Counted from the first letter of the stretch, positions 22,648-34,090 are shown. The stretch: 64,000 bases of DNA from Clostridium pasteurianum BC1 (GCF_000389635.1 NC_021182.1:1488001-1552000), one strand, 5' to 3'. Made by a program: numbers and translations. The notes: generated by a model not told the origin, from the letters alone.

Positions 22648-24642
22648 ATGGATGACAAATTGAAAAGAATGGAAGGGCTCATAGAAGAACTAAACAGGTA
22701 TGCCTATGAATATTATACACAGGATAACCCTACTGTTTCTGATAAGGAATATGATACAAAATATGATGAACTTTTAGCTTTAGAAAAGGAAACAGGCAAA
22801 GTTTATCCCTATTCACCAACTGTTAGAGTTGGTGATGGTGTATTACCAGAATTCCAAAAGTATACACATATAGCTAGACTTTGGAGCCTTGATAAGGCAC
22901 AATCCATTAATGAACTTGAGGAATGGCACAACAGAAATTTGAAGTTTATTAACAGTTATAATGATTTGCATGAAGAAAAATTGCCGTCCATTAGGTATAT
23001 TGTAACTAAAAAATTTGATGGATTAACTATAAACTGTACCTATGATGAATCTGGAATTTTAATAAAGGCTGCTACAAGAGGCACCGGTGAAGTGGGAGAA
23101 GATGTAACCCAGCAAGTAAGAACTATAAAATCTATTCCACTTAGAATTAAAAATAATGCTGTAATAGAGGTTCATGGAGAAGCCATAATGACAAAGGAAG
23201 CTTTTGATGAATACAATAAATCAGCGGTGGTACCACTTAAAAACCTTAGAAATGGAGCAGCAGGGGCTCTTAGAAATTTAAATGTGAAGGAAACGGCTAG
23301 GAGAAAGCTTTCTGCCTTCTTTTACGACGTAGGCTATAATGAAGGAAAACCATTTAAAACCTATATGGAAATGTTGAATTTTTTAATTGAAAGAAATTTT
23401 CCAATGGATAATTACATAAGAGAATGTTCTACTATGGAAGAGATAGAAAGAGAAGTAGAAGCTGTAAAAAAATTGAGAGAAACTTTAAATTATGATATAG
23501 ATGGTGCAGTTATTGCTATAGATGATATGAGGACCAGAGAGCTATTAGGCTATACAGTTAAATTTCCTAAATGGGCAATAGCCTTTAAGTTTGAGGCTGA
23601 AGAAGCTACAACTAAGCTCCTTTCAGTGGAGTGGAATGTAGGTAGAAGCGGAAGAGTTACTCCTACAGCCATACTGCAGCCAGTGGAGCTTGCAGGTGTA
23701 ACAGTAAAAAGAGCCACTCTCAACAATATGGATGATATACAGAGAAAAGGAGTAAAAATTGGAAGTGATGTCTTTGTTCGCAGGTCTAATGATGTTATTC
23801 CTGAAATAATGGGTGTAGCTTCTGACAATGAGGAGGAGCAGGAAATAAAACCACCGGGAGTATGTCCCTATTGTGGAAGTGAACTTGTGCAGGAGGGCGT
23901 GCATTATTTTTGTGAAAATACGCTATCCTGCAAGCCGCAGTTAGTAAAGAGTATAGTGCATTTTGCCAGCAGAGAGGCAATGAATATTGAAGGTTTTAAT
24001 GAAAAAACTGCTGAGCAATTATTTGAAAAAATGGATATAAAGACCATAACTGATTTATATAAAATAAAGAAAGAGCAGCTTTTAGATCTAGATAAATTTG
24101 CTGATAGAAAGGCAGAGAAACTTGTAAAAGCTATTGAAAAAAGTAAAAATTGCGAATTACCATCTTTTATATATGCTTTAGGTATAGCAAACGTTGGGAA
24201 AAAAACAGCAAAGGATATAGTGAAAAATTTTAGAACTTTAGAAAAAATTAAAAATTGTACTTATGAGGAATTAATTTCTATACAGGATATAGGTGAAATA
24301 GTAGCAAAAAGTGTTTTAGAATTTTTCAATGAGGATAAAATAATAAAGACAATATATGAACTTCTTGATATAGGAGTAAAACCATATTATGAGGAAGAAA
24401 AGATTATAGATAATCCATTTTTAGATAAAACTGTAGTAGTTACAGGTTCTTTGGAAAATTTCAGTAGAAATGAAATAAAAGAAAAAATAGAAGCCTTGGG
24501 AGCAAAGGTTTCCGGCAGCGTCAGCAAAAAAACGGATTATGTGCTTACGGGGAAAAATCCAGGATCGAAATATGATAAAGCCATAGAGCTGGAAGTGAAA
24601 ATTATAACTGAAGAAGAATTTTACAAAATATTAAACAATTAG
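22648..24642 (+). CDS. ligA: NAD+-dependent DNA ligase
   Basis: LigA seals nicks using NAD+. The 664-residue product has the Ia NAD-binding domain ([11 protein letters not shown]), the adenylation motif TKKFDGL with the nucleophilic Lys, and the OB fold. A four-Cys zinc finger (CPYCG…CENTLSC) is followed by helix-hairpin-helix repeats and a C-terminal BRCT domain ([12 protein letters not shown]). All expected domains and length are present. It follows pcrA in the same direction. Confidence 0.97.
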   Translation: MDDKLKRMEGLIEELNRYAYEYYTQDNPTVSDKEYDTKYDELLALEKETGKVYPYSPTVRVGDGVLPEFQKYTHIARLWSLDKAQSINELEEWHNRNLKFINSYNDLHEEKLPSIRYIVTKKFDGLTINCTYDESGILIKAATRGTGEVGEDVTQQVRTIKSIPLRIKNNAVIEVHGEAIMTKEAFDEYNKSAVVPLKNLRNGAAGALRNLNVKETARRKLSAFFYDVGYNEGKPFKTYMEMLNFLIERNFPMDNYIRECSTMEEIEREVEAVKKLRETLNYDIDGAVIAIDDMRTRELLGYTVKFPKWAIAFKFEAEEATTKLLSVEWNVGRSGRVTPTAILQPVELAGVTVKRATLNNMDDIQRKGVKIGSDVFVRRSNDVIPEIMGVASDNEEEQEIKPPGVCPYCGSELVQEGVHYFCENTLSCKPQLVKSIVHFASREAMNIEGFNEKTAEQLFEKMDIKTITDLYKIKKEQLLDLDKFADRKAEKLVKAIEKSKNCELPSFIYALGIANVGKKTAKDIVKNFRTLEKIKNCTYEELISIQDIGEIVAKSVLEFFNEDKIIKTIYELLDIGVKPYYEEEKIIDNPFLDKTVVVTGSLENFSRNEIKEKIEALGAKVSGSVSKKTDYVLTGKNPGSKYDKAIELEVKIITEEEFYKILNN

Positions 24643-24888
24643 TAACTGTATTTTTACGAAAAGACATTTACAATTGTAAAAAAATGAATTAGTATTTAGG
24701 CATATGAAAATAAATAGTAAGTCAAAGATGCGATGGATATTTTGAATCATACAAGGAAACAGGTGACCAGGATAGTGAGCTATCTGAGGGTTCTGTTCAC
24801 GCAGTAGGATGCAAAATAGGCTAGCATACCGATTAGTTATTTATTTGAATATGACGTATATTGGGAGAGCGAATTAGGAGGAAATAAA

Positions 24889-25164
24889 ATGAAGAAAGCA
24901 ATAAACGTTATTGGTTGGATATTTGTCTCATTAACAATGCTTACTTTAACATGTACACTGCTTACTACATATTTATACGTTCGTCAAATAAGCTATTTTA
25001 ATTCTTATAGTACATTTCAGTTATGTATGGCTTTAACAATGATGATTTGGGCAGTTGGGATGTTTGTTGACAAAAGAGAAAGATCACAAAACCTTTTGTA
25101 TTCAATTTTTTGTACACTTATTGCAGTTGGGACTGTATTTTTCATGTACATAGGAGTATTTTAG
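24889..25164 (+). CDS. Small three-helix membrane protein, unknown
   Basis: This 91-residue protein has hydrophobic segments at about 6–27, 43–60 and 70–90 and a strong TTAGGAGGAAA site before ATG 24889. I do not recognise the family. It stands alone between ligA and the gatCAB region, with a terminator about 300 nt downstream. Confidence 0.6.
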   Translation: MKKAINVIGWIFVSLTMLTLTCTLLTTYLYVRQISYFNSYSTFQLCMALTMMIWAVGMFVDKRERSQNLLYSIFCTLIAVGTVFFMYIGVF

Positions 25165-25774
25165 TGTTTAAACTTATATAAGCTGTAGTTTAATATTACA
25201 TCTATCATTAATTAACTTAAATATATATGCAGCAAATAAGCAACTATTTTTTTAATATTCTCTGTTGCCTGCTGGCTATTAAATGTATGGTTTAAATTGC
25301 AATTTATATATTGTTAATAAAGGTATAGGAGTTAATATAGCTTACATGAGGATTTTGTAGATAGTAAAAAATAATTTGAATTTTTAAATTTTCTAGTATA
25401 TAATAATTACAAGTTTTAAGATGTTTTTAATTAAAGTATTAAATCTATTGTATTTTGAAATGTAAGGTTACCTATAAGGTAACCTTATTTGTTATGAATA
25501 ATTTTGTTTAAATTATTTGAGATTATGTAATAATATATTGTATAATTTAATTTGGTGATAAATAGAATTATTAGATTCTAGAGCAGTTTTTACTGCTTAT
25601 GAGTATAAGATGATTATCTCACAAAAAGTATATTTGATAAAAAATATATGCTATATACTGTGAAAATTTCATATGTAAATCTCAACAAATAATATAGTGT
25701 AAATTAATTTACAGCTTTTTGCGGCTTAATCATAAGATTATTAAAAAAATACTTAAAAGGAAGAGAGGGATAAT
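25165..25774. other. Intergenic region upstream of gatCAB
   Basis: About 600 bases of AT-rich DNA containing one perfect hairpin. I looked for a T-box leader before the amidotransferase operon and saw neither the specifier loop nor the conserved T-box sequence. Confidence 0.5.
25463..25487 (+). terminator. Hairpin terminator
   Basis: TAAGGTTACC and GGTAACCTTA form a perfect 10-bp stem with a 5-nt loop followed by a T-run. Confidence 0.75.
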
Positions 25775-26062
25775 ATGGCAGTTTCAAAAAATGATGTAGA
25801 ATATGTTGCAGAGCTTGCAAGACTTAGCTTTAACGAAGAAGAAAAGGAAGAATTAATAAATGATCTTAATAAAGTTTTAGGCTACATAGAAAAATTGGAT
25901 GAACTTAATACAGAGGATACGGATATAATTGTTAATCCTTATTATATTGAAAATAAATTCAGAGAAGATGAAATAGAACCTTCAATGGAGCTTAAATCAG
26001 TTTTGGATAATGCACCTCAAAAGTTGGAAGAATATATAATGGTACCTAAAATAATAGAATAA
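25775..26062 (+). CDS. gatC: Asp-tRNA(Asn)/Glu-tRNA(Gln) amidotransferase subunit C
   Basis: This 95-residue subunit starts with [20 protein letters not shown], has the linker VNPYYIEN and ends with the strand YIMVPKIIE, all standard for GatC. It holds GatA and GatB together in the transamidation complex that makes Gln-tRNA(Gln) and Asn-tRNA(Asn) from misacylated tRNAs. It heads the gatC-gatA-gatB operon. Confidence 0.96.
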   Translation: MAVSKNDVEYVAELARLSFNEEEKEELINDLNKVLGYIEKLDELNTEDTDIIVNPYYIENKFREDEIEPSMELKSVLDNAPQKLEEYIMVPKIIE

Positions 26063-26163
26063 CCTAGTTTTTAAAAATTATATTATTCTTAGGTATCTTT
26101 AATTTGTCATTTATTTTCAGATGCCTTGTGAACTGCTTTAAAGATAATAATGGAGGTAAAAAT

Positions 26164-27624
26164 ATGGAATTACATAAGCTTAAAGCCCATGAATTAAAGG
26201 ATTTGATAAAAAATAAGGACGTTAAGGTAGAGGAAGTAGCTAATGCCTTTTTAAATAGAATAGATAAAACCGATGAAAAAATAGGTGCTTATTTATATAA
26301 GGCTGAAGAAGAGGCATTAAGTGAGGCTAAAAAACTGGATGAAAAGATTTCAAAGGGAGAAGTTCTAGAAGGTCTAGGAGGAGTACCAGTTGGTATAAAA
26401 GATAATATAAACGTAAAGGGAATGCAGAATACCTGTGCATCTAAAATATTAGAAGGATATATTTCTCCTTATGATGCTACTGTTACACAAAAAATTAAGG
26501 GAAATAATGGTATAATACTTGGCAAGCTTAATATGGATGAGTTTGCTATGGGATCTTCCAATGAAAACAGTGCCTATAAAAAAGTAATAAATCCATGGAA
26601 TAGAGAATTCGTTCCAGGTGGTTCCTCGGGAGCTTCAGCGGCTTCAGTTGCAGCCTTTGAAACACCTATAGCTCTTGGAACTGAAACAGGTGGATCTGTA
26701 AGGCAGCCGGCTTCCTTTTGTGGGGTAGTGGGACTTAAACCTACCTATGGAAGAATATCCAGATACGGGGTAGTGGCTTTTGGTTCTACTTTGGATCAGG
26801 TTGGAACATTAGGAAGAGATGTAGAAGACTGCGCACTTTTAACTCAGAATATTGCTGGTATTGATAAAATGGATTTTACTACAGTTGATACACCTGTGCA
26901 AGACTATAAAAAGAGTTTAGGAAAAGATATAAGAGGGAAAAAAATAGGTATACCTGAAGAATATTTTGGTGAGGGCCTTGATGACGATGTAAGAAAGAGC
27001 ATAGAAGAAGCTATAAAAGTTCTTGAAGCTAATGGAGCTGAAGTAAAAAAATGTTCACTTCCACTGACTGAGTATGCTCTAGCTGCCTATTATATAATAT
27101 CCTCTGCAGAGGCTTCATCAAATCTAGCAAGATTTGATGGAATAAGGTTTGGACATAGATCCAAGGATGCACAAGATGCTGTAGATATTTATTCTAAATC
27201 CAGAAGTGAAGGCTTTGGAAAAGAAGTTAAGAGGAGAATAATGTTAGGTACATATGCATTGTCTGCGGGATATTATGATGCTTATTATAAAAAGGCGCTA
27301 AAGGTTAGAAATCTTATAAAACAGGATTTTCAAAAGGTATTTAAAGAATTTGATGTACTAATTTCACCTACATCACCTACAACTGCCTTTAAGTTTGGAG
27401 AAAAAACTAAAGATGTAGTTTCCATGTATATGTCAGACGTTTATACGGTTCCAATAAATATTGCAGGACTTCCAGCTATATCTGTACCCTGCGGCTTTGT
27501 AAATGATTTACCAGTAGGTTTGCAATTTATAGGAAATTATTTTAGAGAAGATGTTTTGTTTAATTTTGCCTACAGCTACGAAACATCTACTGATTGGCAT
27601 AAGAAAACAGCAGTAGTTGAATAA
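26164..27624 (+). CDS. gatA: Asp-tRNA(Asn)/Glu-tRNA(Gln) amidotransferase subunit A
   Basis: GatA is the amidase that releases ammonia from glutamine. The 486-residue product has the amidase signature with the Ser-cisSer-Lys triad: Lys in [24 protein letters not shown], and [15 protein letters not shown] 26164 follows AATGGAGGT and matches family N-termini; the longer frame from 26104 has no site. It is 100 nt after gatC and 14 nt before gatB. Confidence 0.97.
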   Translation: MELHKLKAHELKDLIKNKDVKVEEVANAFLNRIDKTDEKIGAYLYKAEEEALSEAKKLDEKISKGEVLEGLGGVPVGIKDNINVKGMQNTCASKILEGYISPYDATVTQKIKGNNGIILGKLNMDEFAMGSSNENSAYKKVINPWNREFVPGGSSGASAASVAAFETPIALGTETGGSVRQPASFCGVVGLKPTYGRISRYGVVAFGSTLDQVGTLGRDVEDCALLTQNIAGIDKMDFTTVDTPVQDYKKSLGKDIRGKKIGIPEEYFGEGLDDDVRKSIEEAIKVLEANGAEVKKCSLPLTEYALAAYYIISSAEASSNLARFDGIRFGHRSKDAQDAVDIYSKSRSEGFGKEVKRRIMLGTYALSAGYYDAYYKKALKVRNLIKQDFQKVFKEFDVLISPTSPTTAFKFGEKTKDVVSMYMSDVYTVPINIAGLPAISVPCGFVNDLPVGLQFIGNYFREDVLFNFAYSYETSTDWHKKTAVVE

Positions 27625-27638
27625 GGATGGTGAATAGA

Positions 27639-29069
27639 ATGGAATATGAAGTTGTAATAGGGCTTGAAGTTCATACTGAACTTTCAACAAAAACCAAAAT
27701 ATATTGTGGATGTACAACAGAGTTTGGAGGTCAACCTAACACTCATGTTTGTCCTGTTTGTTTAGGTCTTCCTGGTGCACTCCCACATTTAAATAAAAGA
27801 GTAGTAGAGTATGGAATTAAAGCAGGTCTTGCATTAAATTGCTCTATAACTAAGTATGGAAGAATGGATAGAAAAAACTATTTTTATCCTGATTGTCCTA
27901 AAAATTATCAGATAAGTCAAGATGAATTGCCTCTTTGCACGGAGGGATATATTGAGATTGAATTAGAAGATGGAAGCACTAAGAAAATAGGAATAGAGAG
28001 AATTCATATAGAAGAAGATGCAGGTAAGCTTCTACATACAGGAGTAGGAACTCTTGTTGATTTTAATAGAGCAGGGGTGCCACTAGCAGAAATTGTATCA
28101 AGACCTGATCTTAGAAGTCCTAAAGAAGCAGTACAATATCTTGAAAAATTAAAAAGCATACTTTCGTGTATCGATGTTTCCGATTGTAAGATGGAAGAGG
28201 GATCTCTTCGATGTGATGCAAATATTTCTGTTATGAAGAAGGGCTCTAATAAATTTGGTGTAAGAACAGAAATAAAAAATATGAACTCTTTTAAAGCACT
28301 AGATAAGGCTCTAAACTATGAAATAGAAAGACAAATAACTGCTTTGGAAAATGGAGAAAAGCTTACTCAGGATACAAGAAGATGGGATGACAACAATAAT
28401 GTAACCACAATAATGAGAAGTAAAGAGTTTGCCAATGATTATAGATATTTTCCAGAAGGAGATCTTGTAACTTTAAATATAGAAGATGAATGGATTGAAG
28501 AAATCAGAAAAACAATACCAGAGCTTCCTTATGAAAAAGAGACTAGATTTGTTAAGCAATTTAAAATTCCTAAATATGACGCAGGGGTACTTACACTCAC
28601 TATGTCTATGGCAGATTTCTTTGAAAAGGCTGCCCTAGCAAGTGAGGATGCCAAAGCTGCTTCAAATTGGCTTATGGGTGATATATCTAAAATAATGAAG
28701 GAAAATGCTGTATGGGTAGAGGATTTAAAATTTACTCCAGAGCAACTGGCAGAGCTTATAAAACTTATAAATTCAGGAACTATATCTAATGCCATTGGTA
28801 AAAAAATTATTGTTGATATGTTTAACACAGGTAAAGATCCTAAAATTATTATTGAAGAAAAAGGTTTAATTCAAAATAGCAATGAAGATGAAATTCTTAA
28901 AGTTGTAAAGAATATATTAGACAATAATGAGAAATCCATAGAAGATTATAAGAACGGTAGAAAAAGAGTTCTTGGATTTATTGTAGGCCTTGTTATGAAA
29001 GAAACCAAGGGAAAGGCAAATCCTCAGATTGTAAATAAGCTTGTAAATGAAGAAATAAAAAACTATTAA
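27639..29069 (+). CDS. gatB: Asp-tRNA(Asn)/Glu-tRNA(Gln) amidotransferase subunit B
   Basis: GatB is the kinase/transamidase subunit. The 476-residue protein begins MEYEVVIGLEVHTEL, carries the zinc ligands in CGC…CPVCLGLPG, the signature region DRKNYFYPDCPKNYQISQ and a C-terminal YqeY-like tRNA-binding domain. I choose ATG 27639, where homology starts and AAGGATGG lies upstream, over the in-frame ATG-like codon 12 nt earlier. It ends the gatCAB operon. Confidence 0.97.
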   Translation: MEYEVVIGLEVHTELSTKTKIYCGCTTEFGGQPNTHVCPVCLGLPGALPHLNKRVVEYGIKAGLALNCSITKYGRMDRKNYFYPDCPKNYQISQDELPLCTEGYIEIELEDGSTKKIGIERIHIEEDAGKLLHTGVGTLVDFNRAGVPLAEIVSRPDLRSPKEAVQYLEKLKSILSCIDVSDCKMEEGSLRCDANISVMKKGSNKFGVRTEIKNMNSFKALDKALNYEIERQITALENGEKLTQDTRRWDDNNNVTTIMRSKEFANDYRYFPEGDLVTLNIEDEWIEEIRKTIPELPYEKETRFVKQFKIPKYDAGVLTLTMSMADFFEKAALASEDAKAASNWLMGDISKIMKENAVWVEDLKFTPEQLAELIKLINSGTISNAIGKKIIVDMFNTGKDPKIIIEEKGLIQNSNEDEILKVVKNILDNNEKSIEDYKNGRKRVLGFIVGLVMKETKGKANPQIVNKLVNEEIKNY

Positions 29070-29137
29070 AATCTAACAATTAAATAATAATGTATTAATT
29101 AGATTGAATAAAAAATAATTGTAATAACTGAACTGAG

Positions 29138-29185
29138 AGGAACATCGATAATCCATTATATATGGAGTTATTGGTGTTCTTTTTG
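29138..29185 (+). terminator. gatCAB terminator
   Basis: AGGAACATCGATAATCCAT pairs almost fully with ATGGAGTTATTGGTGTTCT, followed by TTTTTG. It is a long, strong terminator 70 nt after gatB. Confidence 0.85.
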
Positions 29186-29421
29186 TTATTATATATATAA
29201 TGTTGTTTACAATAGGTAATAAATGTTAATAATAATTAATAGCAAGGCATTTTTAAATAAATAATCTATAAGTAGCTGGGTATATTTTCTATTGCAATGC
29301 ATCTATGTATTTAGGGCATAGTTATGCTTTTATACATGATAAATAGAATTGGCAACTTTAAATAAAGTATTTTTAATGCTTAACATTGATTAAAAGTATG
29401 TTTTAGTAAAGGTATGTGTGT

Positions 29422-31068
29422 ATGAAGATTTTAAAGAGATATTTAAGTATAATTTTAATTATTATTGGCATAATGGTAATTTTTTCTGGATGCGTAGAAA
29501 AGAAAAATGATATAAGTACAATTAATCAAAAGAATACATATCTAATGTACGATATAGGAAATTTACCAGAGGATTTAAGTAAAACTGATGTGGATTCCTC
29601 TAGAGTAAGAGACCTAGAAAGAATACTATTTCAGGGTTTGATTTATGATAAAGAAGATAACAATGGTAATAGCAGTGTGGGTTATGCATTGGCAAAAAAT
29701 TGTGATATCTCAAAAGATGGATTAGTATATACTTTTACCTTAAAGGATAATATAAAATGGAGTAATGGAAGTGATATTACAGCTCAGGACTTCGTAGATT
29801 TTTTTAAGGGTATATTATCGCAAAATTATAACAGTGTGTATAGATATGAATTAAAATGTATTTACGGTGTATCAGACTTTGTATCTGGTAATAAAGATTT
29901 TTCAGCTGTGGCTATTACAGCTCCTAAAGATAATGTAGTTCAAATGAGATTAAATTATCCCAGCCCATATTTTTTAGAGTTATTAGCTCAACCAATGTAT
30001 GGTCTTAGAAAAATTGATAATAATATTGCTAATTGGAAAAAGGATTATGAAAATATAAATTATTCAGGTGCATTTTCCATTAAAAAGGTGGAGAGTAATG
30101 GAAATATACTTTTAAGTAAAAATAAAAATTATGTGTTTAAAGATTCAGTTAAGAGTAATGAAATTATGCTCGCTACAAATAAAAATGGAAGTGCTTATTC
30201 TTTAGCGGATTTTGAAACCTATAATAACGTTGATATTTTTTTAAATCCACCTTCTACAGAAATAGATAGACTAAAAAGTAAAGGTGAAGCTAGTATTTTT
30301 CCAACTCTTTCAGTTAAGGGGATCTTCTTTAATTTTAAAAGTAATAATGTAGTTTCAAATTATAATTTTAGAGAGGGCGTTAGTTTAGCTATTAATAGAA
30401 ACGAACTAAAAAATAATATAGTTGGGGATTATGGAGAGATTACATCTTCATATTTTCCTAATGCAATGAATTTATTACAGGTGAAAAATACAAATGTTAA
30501 CAGTAACTCACAAGGGGAGGTCTCAAAGTATCTTAATAATAGTAATTACAAGAAAGATAATGTAATAAAATTTATATATGTGGATAATGAAAGTAATAAA
30601 AAGACTTGTGAAAATATTGTTCAAATGATAAATGATGCTCTTTCTAAAAATAATGCAAATAAAAACGGAGAAGCAGTTAATAACATAAAATTTGATCTTA
30701 AAGGTTATAGTAGTGAAGATATTGATAAAGTCATTAAAAGTAATGATTATGATATGTATTTGGGAGAATACAATATAAACTATAATAGCCCTATGTCTTT
30801 TTTAGAAATTTGGAAGTCTAATTCTCCTTACAATGAATATGGCTTTAAGGATCTTGCTTATGATGATCTTATGTATAATGCAGATGTAACCAAGGAACTT
30901 AGTAAAAAGTATGAAATATACAATAAATGTATTGATGAGTTAATAAAGAATGTACCTGTAATACCTATATATTCAAAGAATACTATAGTGTGTTCGAAAG
31001 ATTCTATAGAAGGATTAAAATTAAATAAATTTGGTAATGTTTTAATAGAAAATTTACAGGAAAAATAA
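29422..31068 (+). CDS. OppA-type ABC transporter substrate-binding lipoprotein
   Basis: The 548-residue protein has a lipoprotein signal (hydrophobic run, then IFSGC with the lipid-attached Cys near residue 25). The rest is an SBP family 5 fold: LAKNCDISKDGLVYTFTLKDNIKWSNGSDITAQDFVDFF is characteristic, as is REGVSLAINRNEL. It should bind oligopeptides outside the membrane. No permease or ATPase gene is adjacent, so it may serve a transporter encoded elsewhere or act as a receptor. AAAGG precedes ATG 29422. Confidence 0.85.
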   Translation: MKILKRYLSIILIIIGIMVIFSGCVEKKNDISTINQKNTYLMYDIGNLPEDLSKTDVDSSRVRDLERILFQGLIYDKEDNNGNSSVGYALAKNCDISKDGLVYTFTLKDNIKWSNGSDITAQDFVDFFKGILSQNYNSVYRYELKCIYGVSDFVSGNKDFSAVAITAPKDNVVQMRLNYPSPYFLELLAQPMYGLRKIDNNIANWKKDYENINYSGAFSIKKVESNGNILLSKNKNYVFKDSVKSNEIMLATNKNGSAYSLADFETYNNVDIFLNPPSTEIDRLKSKGEASIFPTLSVKGIFFNFKSNNVVSNYNFREGVSLAINRNELKNNIVGDYGEITSSYFPNAMNLLQVKNTNVNSNSQGEVSKYLNNSNYKKDNVIKFIYVDNESNKKTCENIVQMINDALSKNNANKNGEAVNNIKFDLKGYSSEDIDKVIKSNDYDMYLGEYNINYNSPMSFLEIWKSNSPYNEYGFKDLAYDDLMYNADVTKELSKKYEIYNKCIDELIKNVPVIPIYSKNTIVCSKDSIEGLKLNKFGNVLIENLQEK

Positions 31069-31079
31069 TATAACTCCAG

Positions 31080-31260
31080 TGAACTACCCTAACTTATAGA
31101 AGTGAGAGCTTCCTGCTTCCAAGAGTTTGTATCCTACACTCTCCACAGGCTTGAAATCCCCTTGCATCGAGGGTACTTACTGTACTATATGCTCCCGTAC
31201 ATGAGTCTTGAATATTTTACGTAGGGAAGGCATAGCTTGGTTATCGCATTTTCGTATTCT
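31080..31260 (-). mobile_element. Orphan IS605-type right end, omega-RNA-like relic
   Basis: Read on the minus strand, this stretch ends AGGAAGCTCTCACTTC then AAGTTAGGGTAGTTCAC, which resembles the structured 3' ends of clostridial IS200/IS605 elements encoding TnpB guide RNA (from recall). Upstream on that strand are further hairpins, such as GTAGGGA…TCTCCCTAC (about 31221–31266). No tnpA or tnpB frame is attached. It sits in the gap between the OppA gene and the convergent unknown gene. Confidence 0.4.
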
Positions 31261-31425
31261 CCCTACAACCTTATATATTCAGTTTACAAAGAGCGACTAA
31301 CATTTGTATTTTATCTAAAATAATAATTGTTATACAAGTTAATTAATATAAATGGTATCGAACCATTTATATTAATGTGCGGAATTCTCCAATACTCTAA
31401 ATGAAATAATACATTTATTCTTGAT

Positions 31426-33027
31426 CTAAGAATTATGATCCTTAGTATCATATGCTTTTTTATCAGTATCTTTGTGCCTTTTATGCTTATTATTTTTACT
31501 ATTTCTAGGACTGTTATTCTTAACAACGTTAGAATTATTATTTTCAGTAACATTATTGTATTTTTTGTAATCATAATCTTCAAATACTAGTTTAGAATTA
31601 TCTTTGTAGGATTTTTCTTTTTCTAATCTATTTAAAGCTATTTTGTAATCAGGCTTAAATAGATATAGGAACAAAAAGAATAAAAACATATTTTGATTAC
31701 TGTAAAAGCTATTTTTTGTTTTAATAAAGTTGTTTTTCTTTTTATTATAGGTTACAGATTTTAAGAATACAGGAGCTATTTTCGAAGCCTCAGGAGTTGG
31801 TATAGAAGGCATTTTAAAATTTTGTTCATCCAGTAAATCGTCAGAATGAAGAGAAAAATTTTTATACCTTTCTGGGTTTCCTAGGCTGGGAGCCTCAGGC
31901 CAGCTGTTAATAATTCCTGATTCAATAATCTGATGTTTAAATATGTTAGAAATCATACCTGTATCCTCGTCTTCCTCAGAAGATAATAAGGTGCTTACAA
32001 CATACAATAATATTTCCTCAGAGCTATAGTCTATTTCTTTTTTATCGGCATCCTTTACGAACATTTGATTTTCAGGATTATATGTTTTTTTTATTTTATC
32101 TAAAATTTTTACTGAATCCTCTTTATAATTTAAAAGTCCTGTATGCTTATATATAAGTATTGAGTTTATAAACAATAAGCATTGAAGCTCTATATCAATG
32201 GCCTTTGCATCCTCAAGTTTATACTCTAAACTTTCTGATAGATAATCATATAAATCTAAAAGAAGAGAAAGTGAACTTTTATCTTTAGAATAATCATAGA
32301 ATACATTTAAGGCTAAACAAACCTTTGAAATTTCATCTGAGGATAAATCATATATATTTTCCTTGTATTCTTTAATCATTTTCAATATGTCAAAGGCGAA
32401 GTTCTTAAATTGAAGAGCATCTTTAGCATTGCAAAGCTGAGAACAACTATAAAAAGCAGCCATAAGTAATGCTTGATCAGAAAATTTAAAATTGGTAGAT
32501 TTTTCTTCGAATCTCAATTCTGAGTCTGAAGAGTCAGATATATCTTTTTTGTCTATAAAAACGCCTTCAAAGTTTCTAAGATTAGTAGCATAGAACTCAA
32601 GTTGTTTTTTTGCAAGGTCATTGTAAACGTAGCTTAAATTTGATTTATCAGAATGAATAGTCTCTAAATTTTTGTAATATCTAGATAGTTCTAGTAGGGA
32701 TAATGTCATAAAAGCATTACTTGATATTGGTATTTCTTTCTTAAATTTGTCCTCCACCCATTTGAATTTGTTATCTAAATTTTCAAGCTCACAATCTCCT
32801 TTTTTGTATATGCATAAAAGTGGAGAAAATGAATTAAATGTGCTAATATCATTATTAGGAATAATTTTGTGCCTGAATTCTTTAGTATAGGTTGAAATAC
32901 CAAACTTAGAATACAATACAATCAGCTTCTCACTTTCTTTTGCAAGGTGAAATAATTGATTTTTTATATTTTCTTTATTTAAACAATTGATCTTTAAAAA
33001 AGGTCCTATATATCTCAAAATAAACAC
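31426..33027 (-). CDS. Large helical protein of unknown function, clostridial type
   Basis: This 533-residue protein has no signal peptide. It is predominantly alpha-helical by composition, with repeated Ala/Leu/Tyr-rich helical hairpins between about residues 100 and 350 (FKFSDQALLMAAFYSCSQL; IDIELQCLLFINSILIY). A motif around residue 400 (INSWPEAPSLGNPERY) is followed by one hydrophobic segment (NMFLFFLFLYLF), and the tail is very polar (Asn/Lys/His-rich, with KKYNN). I do not recognise an enzyme motif. The helical-pair layout could suggest an alpha/alpha-toroid, but this is speculative. Confidence 0.6.
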   Translation of the reverse strand: MFILRYIGPFLKINCLNKENIKNQLFHLAKESEKLIVLYSKFGISTYTKEFRHKIIPNNDISTFNSFSPLLCIYKKGDCELENLDNKFKWVEDKFKKEIPISSNAFMTLSLLELSRYYKNLETIHSDKSNLSYVYNDLAKKQLEFYATNLRNFEGVFIDKKDISDSSDSELRFEEKSTNFKFSDQALLMAAFYSCSQLCNAKDALQFKNFAFDILKMIKEYKENIYDLSSDEISKVCLALNVFYDYSKDKSSLSLLLDLYDYLSESLEYKLEDAKAIDIELQCLLFINSILIYKHTGLLNYKEDSVKILDKIKKTYNPENQMFVKDADKKEIDYSSEEILLYVVSTLLSSEEDEDTGMISNIFKHQIIESGIINSWPEAPSLGNPERYKNFSLHSDDLLDEQNFKMPSIPTPEASKIAPVFLKSVTYNKKKNNFIKTKNSFYSNQNMFLFFLFLYLFKPDYKIALNRLEKEKSYKDNSKLVFEDYDYKKYNNVTENNNSNVVKNNSPRNSKNNKHKRHKDTDKKAYDTKDHNS

Positions 33028-33109
33028 CGCCTAAAAGTAATCCTATATAGCATAATATGAAATAATAGCTATAATTGTGTATATAATTACTTTAGAAAGG
33101 AAGATTTTT

Positions 33110-34090
33110 ATGAAGGTTGGTAAACTTGATTCTTATGAATTACAGAAAATAATTGATAGTAACAGAGGAATAAAAAGAGAGGATGTAAGGATTAGAGGAG
33201 GTATTGGAGAAGATTGCAGCGTTATAGAATTTGGTGACTTTGAATGTGTAGTGTCTACAGATCCTATAACGGGTTCGGAAAATGGAATAGGAAAACTTGC
33301 GGTTCATATTAATTGTAATGATATTGCTTCCTGTGGAGTTGAACCTCTGGGAATACTTGTAACTATAATGGCTCCTGAAACTTCAACACTTACGGACATA
33401 AAAACGGTTATGGAGGAAATAAGTGAAGAATGTAAAAAGTTAAACTTGGAGATATTAGGTGGACATACAGAGGTAACCAGTGCAGTAAATAGAATGATAG
33501 TCTCCTGCACTGCCATTGGAAAGGGTAAAAAAAATTCTGCAGTGTCCACAGCTAATGCAAAGCCCGGGGACCATATAATAGTTACTAAAAAACTTGGAAT
33601 GGAGGGTACTTTCATTGCAATAAATGATAAATTTGAAAGAGTTAATAAATTTCTTACAGAAGAAGAAATAGAAGAAGCTAAGGGATATATAGAAAATATA
33701 AGTGTGGTAAAGGAAGGAAGAATTTGCGGCCAGGCTGGAGTTAATAGTATGCATGATATAACAGAAGGAGGAGTTCTAGGTGCATTGTGGGAAGTATCTA
33801 GTGCTAGTAAATGTGGTTTTGAGGTGAACTATGATTCTATGCCAATAAGTGAGGTTACTAGAAAGATATGCAATGAATTTTGTGTAGATCCTCTAAGATT
33901 TATATCCTCAGGTAGTATGCTTATAACTTGCAAGGATGGACAGAAATTAGTAGATTTATTAAAGAAAAACAGTATAGAAGCTGCGATAATAGGAAATATC
34001 ACTAAAGAGAAAACTATTATTATAAAAGATGGCAAAGAGGAAGATGTAGCACCACCGGATAGTGATGAATTATTTAAAATTATAAATTAA
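33110..34090 (+). CDS. AIR synthase-related (PurM/HypE/ThiL-fold) protein
   Basis: This 326-residue protein has the PurM-fold ATP-binding pattern: GIGEDCSVIEFGD, VSTDPITG, VHINCNDIASCGVEPLG, ILGGHTEVT, then a C-terminal domain with MHDITEGGVLGALWEV. It is related to HypE, which dehydrates thiocarboxamide in NiFe hydrogenase maturation, but stand-alone clostridial members have no confirmed role. ATG 33110 follows AAAGGAAG; an upstream in-frame codon at 33077 has none. It is divergent from the large helical protein. Confidence 0.8.
   Translation: MKVGKLDSYELQKIIDSNRGIKREDVRIRGGIGEDCSVIEFGDFECVVSTDPITGSENGIGKLAVHINCNDIASCGVEPLGILVTIMAPETSTLTDIKTVMEEISEECKKLNLEILGGHTEVTSAVNRMIVSCTAIGKGKKNSAVSTANAKPGDHIIVTKKLGMEGTFIAINDKFERVNKFLTEEEIEEAKGYIENISVVKEGRICGQAGVNSMHDITEGGVLGALWEVSSASKCGFEVNYDSMPISEVTRKICNEFCVDPLRFISSGSMLITCKDGQKLVDLLKKNSIEAAIIGNITKEKTIIIKDGKEEDVAPPDSDELFKIIN

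Noticed and set aside
25165-25774. T-box leader before gatCAB
   Set aside because: No T-box core sequence or specifier hairpin is recognisable.
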